DNA of 47,407 bases from Pseudomonadota bacterium (lineage in GTDB: Bacteria; Pseudomonadota; Gammaproteobacteria; Burkholderiales; Burkholderiaceae_C), in the NCBI GenBank assembly GCA_963205335.1, contig CAUJIM010000101.1, positions 1-47,407 on the forward strand. The letters run 5' to 3'. Below, piece after piece: positions 36,690-44,861 of the stretch; positions within the stretch are counted from its first letter, which is position 1, and every line of letters starts with the position of its first letter. Under the pieces are notes generated by a model, which worked only from the letters and a program-made list of their open reading frames with translations, was not told the DNA's origin and searched no databases. Made by a program: the position numbers and the translations under genes.

Positions 36690-38357
36690 TCACTGCCCCG
36701 ACCGGATCCACTGCGCCGCCATCTCAGCGATCATCAGCGTCGGGCTGTTGGTGTTGCCGCTGGTGATGGTCGGCATGGCGCCGGCATCGACCACGCGCAG
36801 GCCTTGCGTGCCGCGCACGCGCAGGTGCGCATCGAGCACCGCGGCCGGGTCGTCTGCCCGGCCCATGCGCGTCGTGCCCACGGGGTGGAAGATGGTGGTG
36901 GCGATGTCGCCCGCCAGGCGCGCCAGCTCTTCGTCGCTCTGGTATTGCACGCCGGGCTTGTATTCCTCGGGCCGGTAGCGCGCCAGCGCCGGCTGCGCGG
37001 CGATGCGGCGCGTGAGGCGCAGGCTGCTGGCGGCGATCAGGCGGTCCTCGTCGGTCGAGAGGTAGTTGGGCGCGATCGCCGGGGCGTCCTGGAAGTTGGC
37101 GCTCCTGATCCGCACGCTGCCGCGGCTCGTCGGCTGCAGGTTGCAGACGCTGGCGGTGAAGGCCGGGAAGTCGTGCAGCGGCTCGCCGAAGGCGTCGAGC
37201 GAGAGCGGCTGCACGTGGAACTCCAGGTTGGGCCGGGGCCGGTCGGCGCTGGAGCGGGTGAACGCGCCGAGCTGCGACGGCGCCATGCTCATCGGGCCGC
37301 TGCGGTTGAGCAGGTACTGCAGGCCGATCCAGGCCTTGCCGAAGGGGTCGTTGGCCAGCGTGTTGAGCGTCTGCACGCCCTGCACCTTGAAGACCGCGCG
37401 GATCTGCAGGTGGTCCTGCAGGTTGGCGCCGACGCCGGGCAGCGCGTGCACCACGGGGATGCCGTGCCGCGCCAGCAGGTCGGCGGGGCCGATGCCCGAG
37501 AGCTGCAGCAGCTGCGGCGAGTTGACCGAGCCGGCGCTCAGGATCACCTCGCGCGCGGCGTGCACGGCCACGCGCTGCCCGTCCCTGAGCACCTCGACGC
37601 CGCTGCACAGCGGCTGGCCGTTGGCGGCGGTGGTCATGATCAGCTTCATGGCCTGCGCGCCGGTCCAGAGCGTGCAGTTGTCGCGCCGCTCGCACGTGGG
37701 GCGCAGGAAGGCCTTGGCGGTGTTCCAGCGCCAGCCGCGGCGCTGGTTGACCTCGAAGTAGCCGACGCCTTCGTTGTCGCCGCCGTTGAAGTCGTCGGTC
37801 GCGGGAATGCCGGCCTGCACCGCGGCGGCGGCGAAGGCGTCGAGGATCTCCCAGCGCAGGCGCTGGCGCTCCACGCGCCACTCGCCGCTGCTGCCGGTGG
37901 CGTAGTTGGCGTGCAGGCGCCGGAAGCCTTCGGGCGCGCCGTCGGGCCGGTCCAGGCGCCAGTGGTCCTCGTGGCGCCTGAAGGTCTGGAGCACGTTGCT
38001 CCAGCGCCAGGCGTCCTCGCCGGTCGCCTCGGCCCAGTGCTCGTAGTCCTGCGCCTGGCCGCGCAGGTAGAGCATGCCGTTGATGCTGGAGCAGCCGCCC
38101 AGGGTGCGCCCGCGGGGGTAGCGCAGCGTGCGGCCGTTCAGGCCCTGGTCGGGCTCGGTCTGGTAGAGCCAGTCGGTGCGCGGGTTGCCGATGCAGTAGA
38201 GGTAGCCGACGGGGATGTGGATCCAGTGGTAGTTGTCGCGCGGGCCGGCTTCGAGCAGCAGCACGCGCGTCTTCGGGTCGCTGCTCAGGCGGTTGGCGAG
38301 CAGCGAGCCGGCCGTGCCGGCGCCAATGATGATGAAGTCAAACGTGGTGTCGCTCAT
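36690..38357 (-). CDS. GMC-family FAD-dependent oxidoreductase (choline dehydrogenase-like)
   Basis: 555 residues from ATG 38357, where the FAD fold starts at once (DFIIIGAGTAGSLLANRL); the frame extends upstream to 38438 without a family match. GMC signature 1 is visible as RGRTLGGCSSINGMLYLRGQ, and signature 2 as GSVNSPQLLQLSGIGPADLL. The C-terminal active-site pair is in IFHPVGTTRMG (His) and SGNTNSPTLMIAE (Asn). Enzymes of this kind oxidise alcohols such as choline, alkanols or polyethylene glycol chains. No betaine genes are nearby, so choline is not assumed. It is a single-gene unit with its own tandem terminators. The upstream 170 bases contain repeat copy B and the start of the divergent MCE operon. 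Confidence 0.9.
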   Translation of the reverse strand: MSDTTFDFIIIGAGTAGSLLANRLSSDPKTRVLLLEAGPRDNYHWIHIPVGYLYCIGNPRTDWLYQTEPDQGLNGRTLRYPRGRTLGGCSSINGMLYLRGQAQDYEHWAEATGEDAWRWSNVLQTFRRHEDHWRLDRPDGAPEGFRRLHANYATGSSGEWRVERQRLRWEILDAFAAAAVQAGIPATDDFNGGDNEGVGYFEVNQRRGWRWNTAKAFLRPTCERRDNCTLWTGAQAMKLIMTTAANGQPLCSGVEVLRDGQRVAVHAAREVILSAGSVNSPQLLQLSGIGPADLLARHGIPVVHALPGVGANLQDHLQIRAVFKVQGVQTLNTLANDPFGKAWIGLQYLLNRSGPMSMAPSQLGAFTRSSADRPRPNLEFHVQPLSLDAFGEPLHDFPAFTASVCNLQPTSRGSVRIRSANFQDAPAIAPNYLSTDEDRLIAASSLRLTRRIAAQPALARYRPEEYKPGVQYQSDEELARLAGDIATTIFHPVGTTRMGRADDPAAVLDAHLRVRGTQGLRVVDAGAMPTITSGNTNSPTLMIAEMAAQWIRSGQ

Positions 38358-38430
38358 GGCAAAGGCGGTGGTCGGGGGGTGGCGTCGATTGTGCGACGCC
38401 CGCGCGCGGCGTGGAAGACATTGTCGCTCG

Positions 38431-38488
38431 CTATTCAAACAGGAGCTTCTACCGCTTGACCATCAAGCGCTGGAGGCCGATTTCTCTT
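38431..38488 (+). repeat. Palindromic dispersed element, copy B (upstream of the MCE operon)
   Basis: Core at 38444-38469: AGCTTCTAC, then CGCTTGA (38453-38459), loop CCA, TCAAGCG (38463-38469), a perfect seven-base stem. CTATTCAAACAGG flanks it on the left and AGGCCGATTTCT on the right. It lies in the spacer between the divergent GMC and MCE permease genes, outside coding sequence, about 40 bases before the permease start. It is the most symmetrical of the five copies. Confidence 0.78.
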
Positions 38489-38526
38489 GTAATCCTGCTA
38501 TGGAGCCGGCCCGCTGCCGGTGATGT

Positions 38527-39660
38527 GTGACACTTGGCGTCCTCATGCTGTCCTTCACGCCGCCCTCGCTTGCCCAGGAGCGCACGCCCGCGCCCTGCGT
38601 GCGCCTGCGGGGCGACTGGGTGGCCGCGGCGTTCACCGAGCGCCGTGCCTGGCGGCAGCTGGCGGCGCGGCTGCGCGCCTGCGGGGCGGACGACATCTGG
38701 GACCTGCAGGGCGTGGGGCGGCTGGATCACATCGGCGCACAGCTGCTGTGGCAGCGCTGGGGCGGGCGCTGGCCGGCGCAGGTCGCGCTCAGCGAGGCGC
38801 AGCGCGCGCTCATCGAGCGCGTGGCGCGGTTCTCGCCCGCGGGCGCGGTGGCCGCGACGGCGCGCGGCAACCCGATCGACCAGCTGGGCGGCCTGGTGAT
38901 CACGGCCGTGCACTATTGGCGCCAGATGGTCGAGCTCGTCGGGCAGCTGCTGTTCGATCTGCTGCGCCTGGCGCGCGCGCCGGCGCGTGGGCCGTGGCGC
39001 GACGTGTCGGGGCACATCTACCGCATGGGCGCGCAGGCGCTGCCGATCACCGCGCTGGTGGGCTTTCTGATCGGCATCGTGCTGGCCTATCTGATGAGCC
39101 TGCAGCTGCGCCAGTTCGGCGCCGAGGCCTTCATCGTCAACATCCTCGGCATTTCGCTGATCCGCGAGCTCGGGCCGATGCTCGCGGCGATCCTGGTGGC
39201 GGGGCGCTCGGGCTCGGCGATCACCGCGCAGATCGGCGTGATGCGCGTGACCGAGGAGCTGGATGCGATGCGCGTGATGGGCATCCCGCACGGCTTTCGC
39301 CTGGTGATGCCGCGCGCGCTGGCGCTGGCCCTGGCGATGCCGCTGGTGGCGCTGTGGACCACGCTGGCGGCGCTGGCCGGCGGCATGCTCGCGGCCGACG
39401 TGGCGATGGGCGTTTCGCCCGGCTACTTCGTGCAGGCGCTGCCGACGGTGGTGAAGGTCTCCAACCTGTGGCTGGCGATGGGCAAGTCGGTGGTGTTCGG
39501 CGTCGGCATCGCGCTGATCGGCTGCCACTGGGGCCTGAGCGTCAAGCCCAACACGCAAAGCCTGGGCGAGGGCACGACCGCGTCGGTGGTGAGTGCGATC
39601 ACCATGGTGATCCTGGTGGACGCGGTGTTCGCCGTCGCGTTCAAGAACCTCGGCTTCTGA
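38527..39660 (+). CDS. mlaE: MlaE-type lipid ABC transporter permease with N-terminal STAS-like domain
   Basis: Up to 377 residues; either GTG 38527 or ATG 38545 may be the start, as neither has a good ribosome site. The N-terminal 90 residues (LRGDWVAAAF, DIWDLQGVGRLDHIGAQLL) resemble the STAS-like segment found in MlaE permeases of many Proteobacteria. The permease core follows: GAQALPITALVGFLIGIVLAYLMSLQLRQFGAEAFIVNILGISLIRELGPMLAAILVAGRSG reads across the two hallmark helices (broken here at GFLIG and at RELGP), with ITAQIGVMRVTEELDAMRVMG as the ATPase-coupling loop. It is the first of four genes for an MCE system that moves phospholipid or other lipids between membranes. Confidence 0.88.
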   Translation: MTLGVLMLSFTPPSLAQERTPAPCVRLRGDWVAAAFTERRAWRQLAARLRACGADDIWDLQGVGRLDHIGAQLLWQRWGGRWPAQVALSEAQRALIERVARFSPAGAVAATARGNPIDQLGGLVITAVHYWRQMVELVGQLLFDLLRLARAPARGPWRDVSGHIYRMGAQALPITALVGFLIGIVLAYLMSLQLRQFGAEAFIVNILGISLIRELGPMLAAILVAGRSGSAITAQIGVMRVTEELDAMRVMGIPHGFRLVMPRALALALAMPLVALWTTLAALAGGMLAADVAMGVSPGYFVQALPTVVKVSNLWLAMGKSVVFGVGIALIGCHWGLSVKPNTQSLGEGTTASVVSAITMVILVDAVFAVAFKNLGF

Positions 39661-39662
39661 CC

Positions 39663-40451
39663 ATGCCGGCACCGATCGTCGAAGTCCGCGACCTGGCCAC
39701 GGTGTTTGGCAAGGGGCGCGATGCCTTCACGGTGCACCAGGGGCTGCAGCTCACGGTGAACGCGGGCGAGATCGTCTCGCTCGTCGGTGGCTCGGGCACG
39801 GGCAAGACGGTGCTGCTGCGCCACATCCTCGGGCTCACCGAGCCGACCGCGGGCAGCGTCACGGTGCTCGGGCGCCCGGCCACGGCGCTCGGCGGCGAGG
39901 GGGCGAGCAGCCGCGTGGGCATGCTGTTCCAGCACGGGGCGCTGTTCTCCGCCTTCAGCGTGCTGCAGAACATCGCGTTCGCGCTCGATGAGCTCGGCAC
40001 CCTCCCGCGCGAGGTGGTGCGGGCCGCGGCCATGGTCAAGCTGCGCCTCGTCGGCCTGGCCGCCGAGCACGCCACGCGCATGCCGGCCGACCTCTCGGGC
40101 GGCATGATCAAGCGCGTGGCGCTGGCGCGCGCGCTCATCATGGACCCGCCGCTGCTGCTGCTCGACGAGCCCACGGCCGGGCTCGACCCGAACGGCTCCG
40201 ACGAGTTCTGCACGCTGCTGCGCGATCTGCACGCGCAGCTGGGCTTCACGGTGATCATGGTGACGCACGATCTCGATACGCTGTACGCGCTCTCGACGCG
40301 CGTGGCGGTGCTCGCCGACAGGCGCGTGATCGTCGAAGGCACGCCGCAGGACGTGGTGCGCTACAAACACCCCTTCATCGACCATTTCTTTCTCGGGGAG
40401 CGCGGCCGGCGCGCATTGGCGCCGGCGCGGCAGCTCTCGCAGGAGCCGTGA
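39663..40451 (+). CDS. mlaF: MlaF-type lipid ABC transporter ATP-binding protein
   Basis: 262 residues. Walker A GGSGTGKTV (about 42-50), the family Q-loop GMLFQHGALFSAFSVLQNIAF, signature LSGGMIKRVALARAL (the MlaF variant with GGM), Walker B LLLLDEPTAGLDP and the switch His in VTHDLD. The C-terminal YKHPFIDHFFLGERGRRAL is the tail that MlaF-type ATPases use to contact their partner. It begins two bases after the permease stop, and its stop overlaps the MCE-protein start (TGATG), indicating balanced expression. Confidence 0.92.
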   Translation: MPAPIVEVRDLATVFGKGRDAFTVHQGLQLTVNAGEIVSLVGGSGTGKTVLLRHILGLTEPTAGSVTVLGRPATALGGEGASSRVGMLFQHGALFSAFSVLQNIAFALDELGTLPREVVRAAAMVKLRLVGLAAEHATRMPADLSGGMIKRVALARALIMDPPLLLLDEPTAGLDPNGSDEFCTLLRDLHAQLGFTVIMVTHDLDTLYALSTRVAVLADRRVIVEGTPQDVVRYKHPFIDHFFLGERGRRALAPARQLSQEP

Positions 40452-41428
40452 TGGAAAACCGATCGCATGCCCTGGCCGCCGGGCTTTTCGTGATTGTCGT
40501 GGCGGCGCTGCTGGCCGCGCTCGGCCTGTGGCTCACGCGCGACAGCGCCAGCTACACGGCGTACGAACTCTCCAGCCGCGAAAGCGTCAGCGGCCTGCAG
40601 CCGCAGGCGGCGGTGCGCTACAAGGGCGTGGCGGTGGGCAAGGTCACGCGCATCGGCTTCGATCCGCAGCAGCCGGGCAACGTGCTGATCCGCATCGCGG
40701 TCAACAGCGGCGCGCCGGTGAGCGACACCACCTACGCCACGCTCGGCTACCAGGGCGTGACCGGCCTGGCGCACATCCTGCTGGACGACGCCGACGCGCC
40801 GCTCAGGCGCCCCGAGCCCGGCGCCAGCGGCCTGCCGCGCCTGCCGCTGCAGTCCTCGCCCTTCAGCCAGCTGGCCGAGCAGGGGCCGCTGATCCTCGGG
40901 CAGGTGCAGCAGGCCACCGAGCGCGTCAACCGCCTGCTGAGCGATGAGAACCTGCAGCACTTCGGCGCCGTGCTGGCGCAGCTCGGCAGCACCGCCGCGA
41001 GCATCGATCGCCTCGCCCGCGGCCTGGACGACACGGTCAAGACCGGCGTCGGCCCGGCGCTGGCGCAGCTGCCCGCGATCACCGGCGAGACGCGCGAGGC
41101 GCTGCGCGCGCTGCGCGAGGCCGGGGCCGACGCCTCGCGCGTGGCGCGGGACGCGGGGCGGGTGCTGCAGGCCCTCGACGCCCCGGGCGGCGTGCTGCAG
41201 CAGATGGGCCAGGGCACGCGCGCGCTCACGGGCGCCGCCGAGCGCTTCGGCCGCACCACGCTGCCGCACATCGACCGCGCCGCCGAAGAGACGGCGCTGG
41301 CCGCGCGCCGCCTGGGCCGCGTGACCGCCGGCGTGGGCGAGAACCCGCAGTCGCTGCTCTACGGCCCGGCGCGCACGCTCCCCGGCCCGGGCGAGCCGGG
41401 CTTCGTCCCGCCCGTCGCGGCCCAGTGA
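40451..41428 (+). CDS. mlaD: MCE-domain (MlaD-type) periplasmic lipid-binding protein
   Basis: 325 residues from ATG 40451. One N-terminal membrane anchor (about 7-27), then an MCE domain (about 40-117) with YELSSRESVSGLQPQAAVRYKGVAVGKVTRI and VSDTTYATLGYQGVTGLAHILLDDAD. The remaining 200 residues are helical, rich in Ala, Arg and Leu, with repeated spacing suggestive of a coiled coil, and end in a Pro/Gly-rich tail. Such proteins form hexamers that hold lipids in transit. It is longer than E. coli MlaD (about 180), like the form that pairs with an auxiliary lipoprotein, which is the next gene. Confidence 0.9.
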   Translation: MENRSHALAAGLFVIVVAALLAALGLWLTRDSASYTAYELSSRESVSGLQPQAAVRYKGVAVGKVTRIGFDPQQPGNVLIRIAVNSGAPVSDTTYATLGYQGVTGLAHILLDDADAPLRRPEPGASGLPRLPLQSSPFSQLAEQGPLILGQVQQATERVNRLLSDENLQHFGAVLAQLGSTAASIDRLARGLDDTVKTGVGPALAQLPAITGETREALRALREAGADASRVARDAGRVLQALDAPGGVLQQMGQGTRALTGAAERFGRTTLPHIDRAAEETALAARRLGRVTAGVGENPQSLLYGPARTLPGPGEPGFVPPVAAQ

Positions 41429-41438
41429 GGCAGATCCC

Positions 41439-42113
41439 ATGCATACCATTAAAACCATAGCTGACAGCGCTTGCCAGGCGTGCGAAAAACGCCTTTTTCT
41501 CCTGATTCTCGCGCTCGGCCTGGGCGCCTGCACGGCGCTGCCGCAGCCGCCGGCACGGGCCGATGTCTACGACTTCGGACCCGGCCCCATGGCCGCCGCG
41601 CCGCCCGGGCAGGGCGCGCGGCAGCTGCCCATCGTCCTGCTCGACGTGGCGGCCAGCGGCCTGCCCGAAGGCAGCAGCGCGCTGCGCTATCGCCTCGCCT
41701 ACGCCAACGCGCAGCAGCCGCACCCCTACAGCCAGGCGCGCTGGAGCCAGCCGCCCGCGCAATTGCTCACGCAGGCCCTGCGGGAGCGGCTGGGCGAGCG
41801 GCGCACGGTGCTCGGGCAGGCCAGCCTGGGGCAAAGCCTGGCCGATGGCGCGCTGCCTGACGTGCTGCGCGTGGAGCTCGAGGAATTCAGCCAGGTGTTC
41901 AGCGCGCCGCAGGCCAGCGCCGCCCTCGTGCGCCTGCGCGCCACGCTGTCGCGCCCGACCGCCGGCGGCGAGCAGGTGCGTGCGCAGCAGCTCTTCGTCG
42001 TGCAGCGCCCCGCCGCCACGCAGGATGCCGCTGGCGGCGCCAGGGCGCTGGCCGACGCGGCGGCGCAGGCGGCCGGCCAGGTGCAGGAGTGGCTGGCGCA
42101 GGTGCAGCGCTAG
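41439..42113 (+). CDS. ABC-type transport auxiliary lipoprotein (PqiC/ABC_trans_aux family)
   Basis: 224 residues. The lipobox LGAC gives lipidated Cys31. The mature part has VYDFGPGP near its start, RQLPIVLLDVAASG and YANAQQPHPYSQARWSQPPAQLLTQALRERL, the pattern of outer-membrane partners of MCE transporters. The n-region of the signal peptide (residues 3-20) is odd: it carries Asp, Glu and two Cys and is encoded by AT-rich repeat copy C. There is no in-frame start between it and the lipobox, so the repeat must be translated if the protein is made. It is the last gene of the MCE operon. Confidence 0.85.
   Translation: MHTIKTIADSACQACEKRLFLLILALGLGACTALPQPPARADVYDFGPGPMAAAPPGQGARQLPIVLLDVAASGLPEGSSALRYRLAYANAQQPHPYSQARWSQPPAQLLTQALRERLGERRTVLGQASLGQSLADGALPDVLRVELEEFSQVFSAPQASAALVRLRATLSRPTAGGEQVRAQQLFVVQRPAATQDAAGGARALADAAAQAAGQVQEWLAQVQR
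41447..41505 (+). repeat. Palindromic dispersed element, copy C (inside a lipoprotein signal peptide)
   Basis: Core at 41459-41484, AGCTGACAGCGCTTG onward, preceded by CATTAAAACCAT and followed by AAAAACGCCTTTTTCTCC. It aligns without gaps to the other copies and is closest to copy A over the first 15 core bases. It lies entirely within the coding sequence of the auxiliary lipoprotein, covering codons 3 to about 22. The right half contains its own GGCG/CGCC arms. Confidence 0.72.
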
Positions 42114-42246
42114 CTGCATCCGCCGCCTGCAGCGGCGGCGAAAAAACGATGCTTGGCGGGCTACCAGGCAGGGAGCCGCAGAGAGCAACCAGACGCGCAG
42201 GGCTGTCATCCAATGCGGCCGGCAGACGCGGTCTTGCGGACCGTCC

Positions 42247-42771
42247 TCAGAGAATGCGGTCTGCCAGGCCGACCGAGCGATAGATCTCGTTGACGTGCGC
42301 CTTGGCGTCTTCGGGCATGGTGTCGGTGGCTGGCATGTGCGCCCAGCCGACCTTCTTGCGCGCGTAGGTGCCGATCTCTTCGTCCTGTCCCGACGTGGCG
42401 CCGCTGATGCCGTAGCAACCGACCATCTCGTCATCCTTGAAGATGGGCGCGCAACCGCCCGATGCGACCACTTGGCCGTTGGTGAACACCGAGGCGTTCG
42501 CCAGCATCTGTGGGTTGCGTTCCTTGAACCATTGCTGGATCACCAGCCCGTCTGGAAAACGCGGACTCATCGAGCGAAAGGCCGCCACGGTGAAAGCCTT
42601 CGCACGTGCCGTGTCGGGGGTGATGAAACCGGCATCGTCCATGCGCTCCAGCGCGATGAGATGGCCTTCGGGACCGACGATGGCGATGGTCACCGGCGTG
42701 CCCATCTGCTGGGCTTTTTCGATGCAGGCGTCAAAGAACGCACGGCATTCGGCGAGCTTGAGTTTTGCCAT
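42247..42771 (-). CDS. GlcG/HbpS-family (DUF336) heme-binding-like protein
   Basis: 174 residues from ATG 42771, with a GGA-rich site upstream; a longer frame would run into the Bug gene. The family core is visible: VTIAIVGPEGHLIALERMDDAGFITPDTARAKAFTVAAF and VVASGGCAPIFKDDEMVGCYGISGATSGQDEEIG. Relatives bind heme or corrinoid, or have unknown roles beside catabolic genes such as glc. It lies 44 bases behind the Bug gene and is probably co-transcribed with it. It has no signal peptide, so it acts in the cytosol. Function is not assignable beyond the family. Codon use looks less GC-biased than in the MCE genes. Confidence 0.82.
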   Translation of the reverse strand: MAKLKLAECRAFFDACIEKAQQMGTPVTIAIVGPEGHLIALERMDDAGFITPDTARAKAFTVAAFRSMSPRFPDGLVIQQWFKERNPQMLANASVFTNGQVVASGGCAPIFKDDEMVGCYGISGATSGQDEEIGTYARKKVGWAHMPATDTMPEDAKAHVNEIYRSVGLADRIL

Positions 42772-42815
42772 GGGGTTACTTCCTGGAGTTGTTGTGGATC
42801 TGTGCTTGCTGGCCA

Positions 42816-43817
42816 TCACTCGGTCTTGACGCCTGCCGCCTTGATGACGCCCGCCCACTTGTCGGTTTCCTTACCGATGAGCGCGGCATAGTCCTTCGGG
42901 CCGGCGCGCACGATGTCGATGCCTTGTTGCTTGAACTGGTTCTGGAAGTCGGCGTTCTCCTGCGCGGCCAGCACGGCAGCGCGCAGCTTCTCGACGATGG
43001 CGGGCGGCGTGCCCAGCGGCGCGTTGAGGCCGAACCACACCGAGCTCTCGAAATCCTTGAGGCCGAGCTCCTGCACGGTAGGCAGGTCGGGCGCGGCTTC
43101 GGTGCGTGCGACGCCGGTGGTGGCCAGCGCCTTGAGCTTGCCGGAGCGGATGTGCGGCAGCGCGGTGGATGCCGGCGCGAACATGATCGACACCTGGCCG
43201 GCCAGCAGGTCGGCTACGGCGGGCGAACTGCCCTTGTAGGGCACATGCAGCATCCTGGTGTCCGTCATCGTCGTGAAAAGCTCGCCAGAGAGGTGCGGCG
43301 ACGTGCCGTTGCCCGACGATGCGTAGGTGATCTTGCCCGGGTTGGCCTTGGCCTTGGCGATCAGCTGCTGCATGGTGTCCACGCCCAACGATGGGTGCAC
43401 GACCAGCAGGTTGGGCACGCTGCCGATCATCGCGACGGGCACGAGTTCTTTCGACAGATCGACCGACACGTTGGGCTGCAGCGTGATGCTGATGGTGTTG
43501 GCAATGGTGCCGAGGAACAGCGTGAGCCCGTCCGGTGTGGATGAGGCCACCGCGCGTGCCGCGATGTTGCTGCTGGCGCCGGGGCGGTTGTCCACCAGGA
43601 ATTGCTGGCCGAGGCTCCCACTGAGCTTCTGCGCCAACACGCGTGCTGCCACGTCGGTGGAGCTGCCAGCGGGGAAGCCGACGAGCAGCTTCACCGGCTT
43701 GGAGGGATAGATGTCCTGCGCGGCAGCGATGTTGGCCAGTGCAAGAACGGTGGCGGCTGCCAAGCCCGCGGAGATGCCCGTGACGCGGCGGAGGAAATGA
43801 CGTTTGTCTGGTTGCAT
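42816..43817 (-). CDS. Bug-family tripartite tricarboxylate transporter substrate-binding protein
   Basis: 333 residues with an RR-containing signal peptide (RHFLRRVTGISAGLAAATVLA) cleaved near IAAAQ. The mature start DIYPSKPVKLLVGFPAGSSTDVAARVLA is standard for Bug proteins. Further marks are VDNRPGASSNIAARAVA, YASSGNGTSPHLSGELF and HVPYKGSSPAVADLLAGQ. It is divergent from a LysR gene across 116 bases, and no TctAB permease is present, as with the Bug gene at 290-1279. The two Bug proteins are only moderately similar. The ligand is unknown, probably a small carboxylate. Confidence 0.92.
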   Translation of the reverse strand: MQPDKRHFLRRVTGISAGLAAATVLALANIAAAQDIYPSKPVKLLVGFPAGSSTDVAARVLAQKLSGSLGQQFLVDNRPGASSNIAARAVASSTPDGLTLFLGTIANTISITLQPNVSVDLSKELVPVAMIGSVPNLLVVHPSLGVDTMQQLIAKAKANPGKITYASSGNGTSPHLSGELFTTMTDTRMLHVPYKGSSPAVADLLAGQVSIMFAPASTALPHIRSGKLKALATTGVARTEAAPDLPTVQELGLKDFESSVWFGLNAPLGTPPAIVEKLRAAVLAAQENADFQNQFKQQGIDIVRAGPKDYAALIGKETDKWAGVIKAAGVKTE

Positions 43818-43911
43818 GTCTCTCTCTTTTCTTGTGAATGACCGGGAGGCCCCATTACAAGCAGGAGATGTTTATGATGCAATCGAATTTTTCTCATCAT
43901 TCAATAGGCTG

Positions 43912-43923
43912 TACTTATAAGTA
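43912..43923. promoter_or_regulatory. Candidate LysR operator (perfect 12-base palindrome)
   Basis: TACTTATAAGTA is a perfect palindrome ten bases before the GTG start of the LysR gene, in the AT-rich spacer shared with the Bug gene. A second inverted repeat, ATGATG (43874-43879) with CATCAT (43895-43900), lies 12 bases further upstream. Two sites of this kind between divergent LTTR and target genes suit repression of the regulator and activation of the Bug-GlcG unit. Binding is inferred. Confidence 0.5.
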
Positions 43924-43933
43924 GGGCTAACCA

Positions 43934-44830
43934 GTGAACGTTACGCTGCGGCAGTTGCAGGCCTTCGTGCTGGTGGCGCAGACGCGCAGTTTCACCCAGG
44001 CGGCGGGCGCCATGCATGTCACGCAATCGGCGTTGAGTCTGCTGGTGCGCGAACTCGAGTCCGTGCTTGACGCGCGGCTGGTCAACCGCACCACGCGCAG
44101 CATCAGCCTCACCGAGGTTGGCGAAGAATTTCTGCCGAGCGTGCAACGCGTGCTGGCCGAACTGCAGCACGCCATCGGCAATGTGGACAAGCTGCTCGCC
44201 AAAGAGCGTGGCCGTGTCATCGTGGCGGCGCCGCTGGTGCTGTCGGGCGCGCTGCTGCCCGACATCTTCGTCAGCTTTCGCGAACGTTATCCCGGGATCC
44301 AGCTACTGCTGAAAGACACGCTGCCCGACCATGTGTTGCCGCTGGTGCGGTCCGGTGCGGCAGACCTGGGCATCGGCACTTTTCACAAGGCGCAGGGCGA
44401 TCTGCATCGCGTGCTGCTGTTCAAAGAGTCGTTCGTCGCCGTGTTCGCGCGCAAGCACCCCCTGGCGGGCAGCGACCGCAAGCACCTGCGCTGGAGTGAC
44501 CTCAAAGACCAGCCAGTACTCACACTGCAGCGCGGCAGCGTCTTCCATGACTTGGCCGAAAAGGGCTTCGCCGCCGCTGGCCTCACGCTGGAGCCTGCGC
44601 TGGAGGCGAGCTATGTTGGTACTTTGCTTGGCATGGTGCGTGCCGGCTTGGGTGTAGCCATCGTGCCCGGCTATGCCACTGCCCTGGGCGACCGCGCCAG
44701 CCTGGCGTGGAAGCCATTGGAGCGGCCTGTGGTGGAGCGTGAAGTGGTCATGGTCCATCGCAACACGACAGCGTTGTCGCCGGCCGCGCAGGCGTTTGCC
44801 GAACATGTCGTCGAGATGGTGGGCAAATGA
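43934..44830 (+). CDS. LysR-family transcriptional regulator, divergent from the Bug/GlcG genes
   Basis: 298 residues from GTG 43934; no ATG suits the family start (VTLRQLQAFVLVAQTRSFTQAAGAMHVTQSALSLLVRELE). The winged helix-turn-helix occupies residues 4-62. The effector domain begins GRVIVAAPLVLSGALLPDIF and has the typical DLGIGTFHKAQGDLHRVLLF and LLGMVRAGLGVAIVPGYA. It likely controls the Bug-GlcG pair in response to a carboxylate. It is convergent with marC, 31 bases away, where a six-base GC stem (44852-44870) without a T run overlaps the marC stop. Confidence 0.92.
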   Translation: MNVTLRQLQAFVLVAQTRSFTQAAGAMHVTQSALSLLVRELESVLDARLVNRTTRSISLTEVGEEFLPSVQRVLAELQHAIGNVDKLLAKERGRVIVAAPLVLSGALLPDIFVSFRERYPGIQLLLKDTLPDHVLPLVRSGAADLGIGTFHKAQGDLHRVLLFKESFVAVFARKHPLAGSDRKHLRWSDLKDQPVLTLQRGSVFHDLAEKGFAAAGLTLEPALEASYVGTLLGMVRAGLGVAIVPGYATALGDRASLAWKPLERPVVEREVVMVHRNTTALSPAAQAFAEHVVEMVGK

Positions 44831-44861
44831 AAGGGTGGTTGGTCGTGTCGTCGCGGCGGTG

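Noticed and set aside
36690-38357. Calling the GMC oxidoreductase choline dehydrogenase (betA)
   Set aside because: The GMC family covers many alcohols, and no betaine aldehyde dehydrogenase, BetI or choline transporter gene lies nearby.
42121-42146. GC-rich hairpin CGCCGCC / GGCGGCG followed by an A run after the MCE operon
   Set aside because: On the plus strand the stem is followed by A, not T, and on the minus strand the T run comes before the stem. It does not qualify as an intrinsic terminator in either direction.
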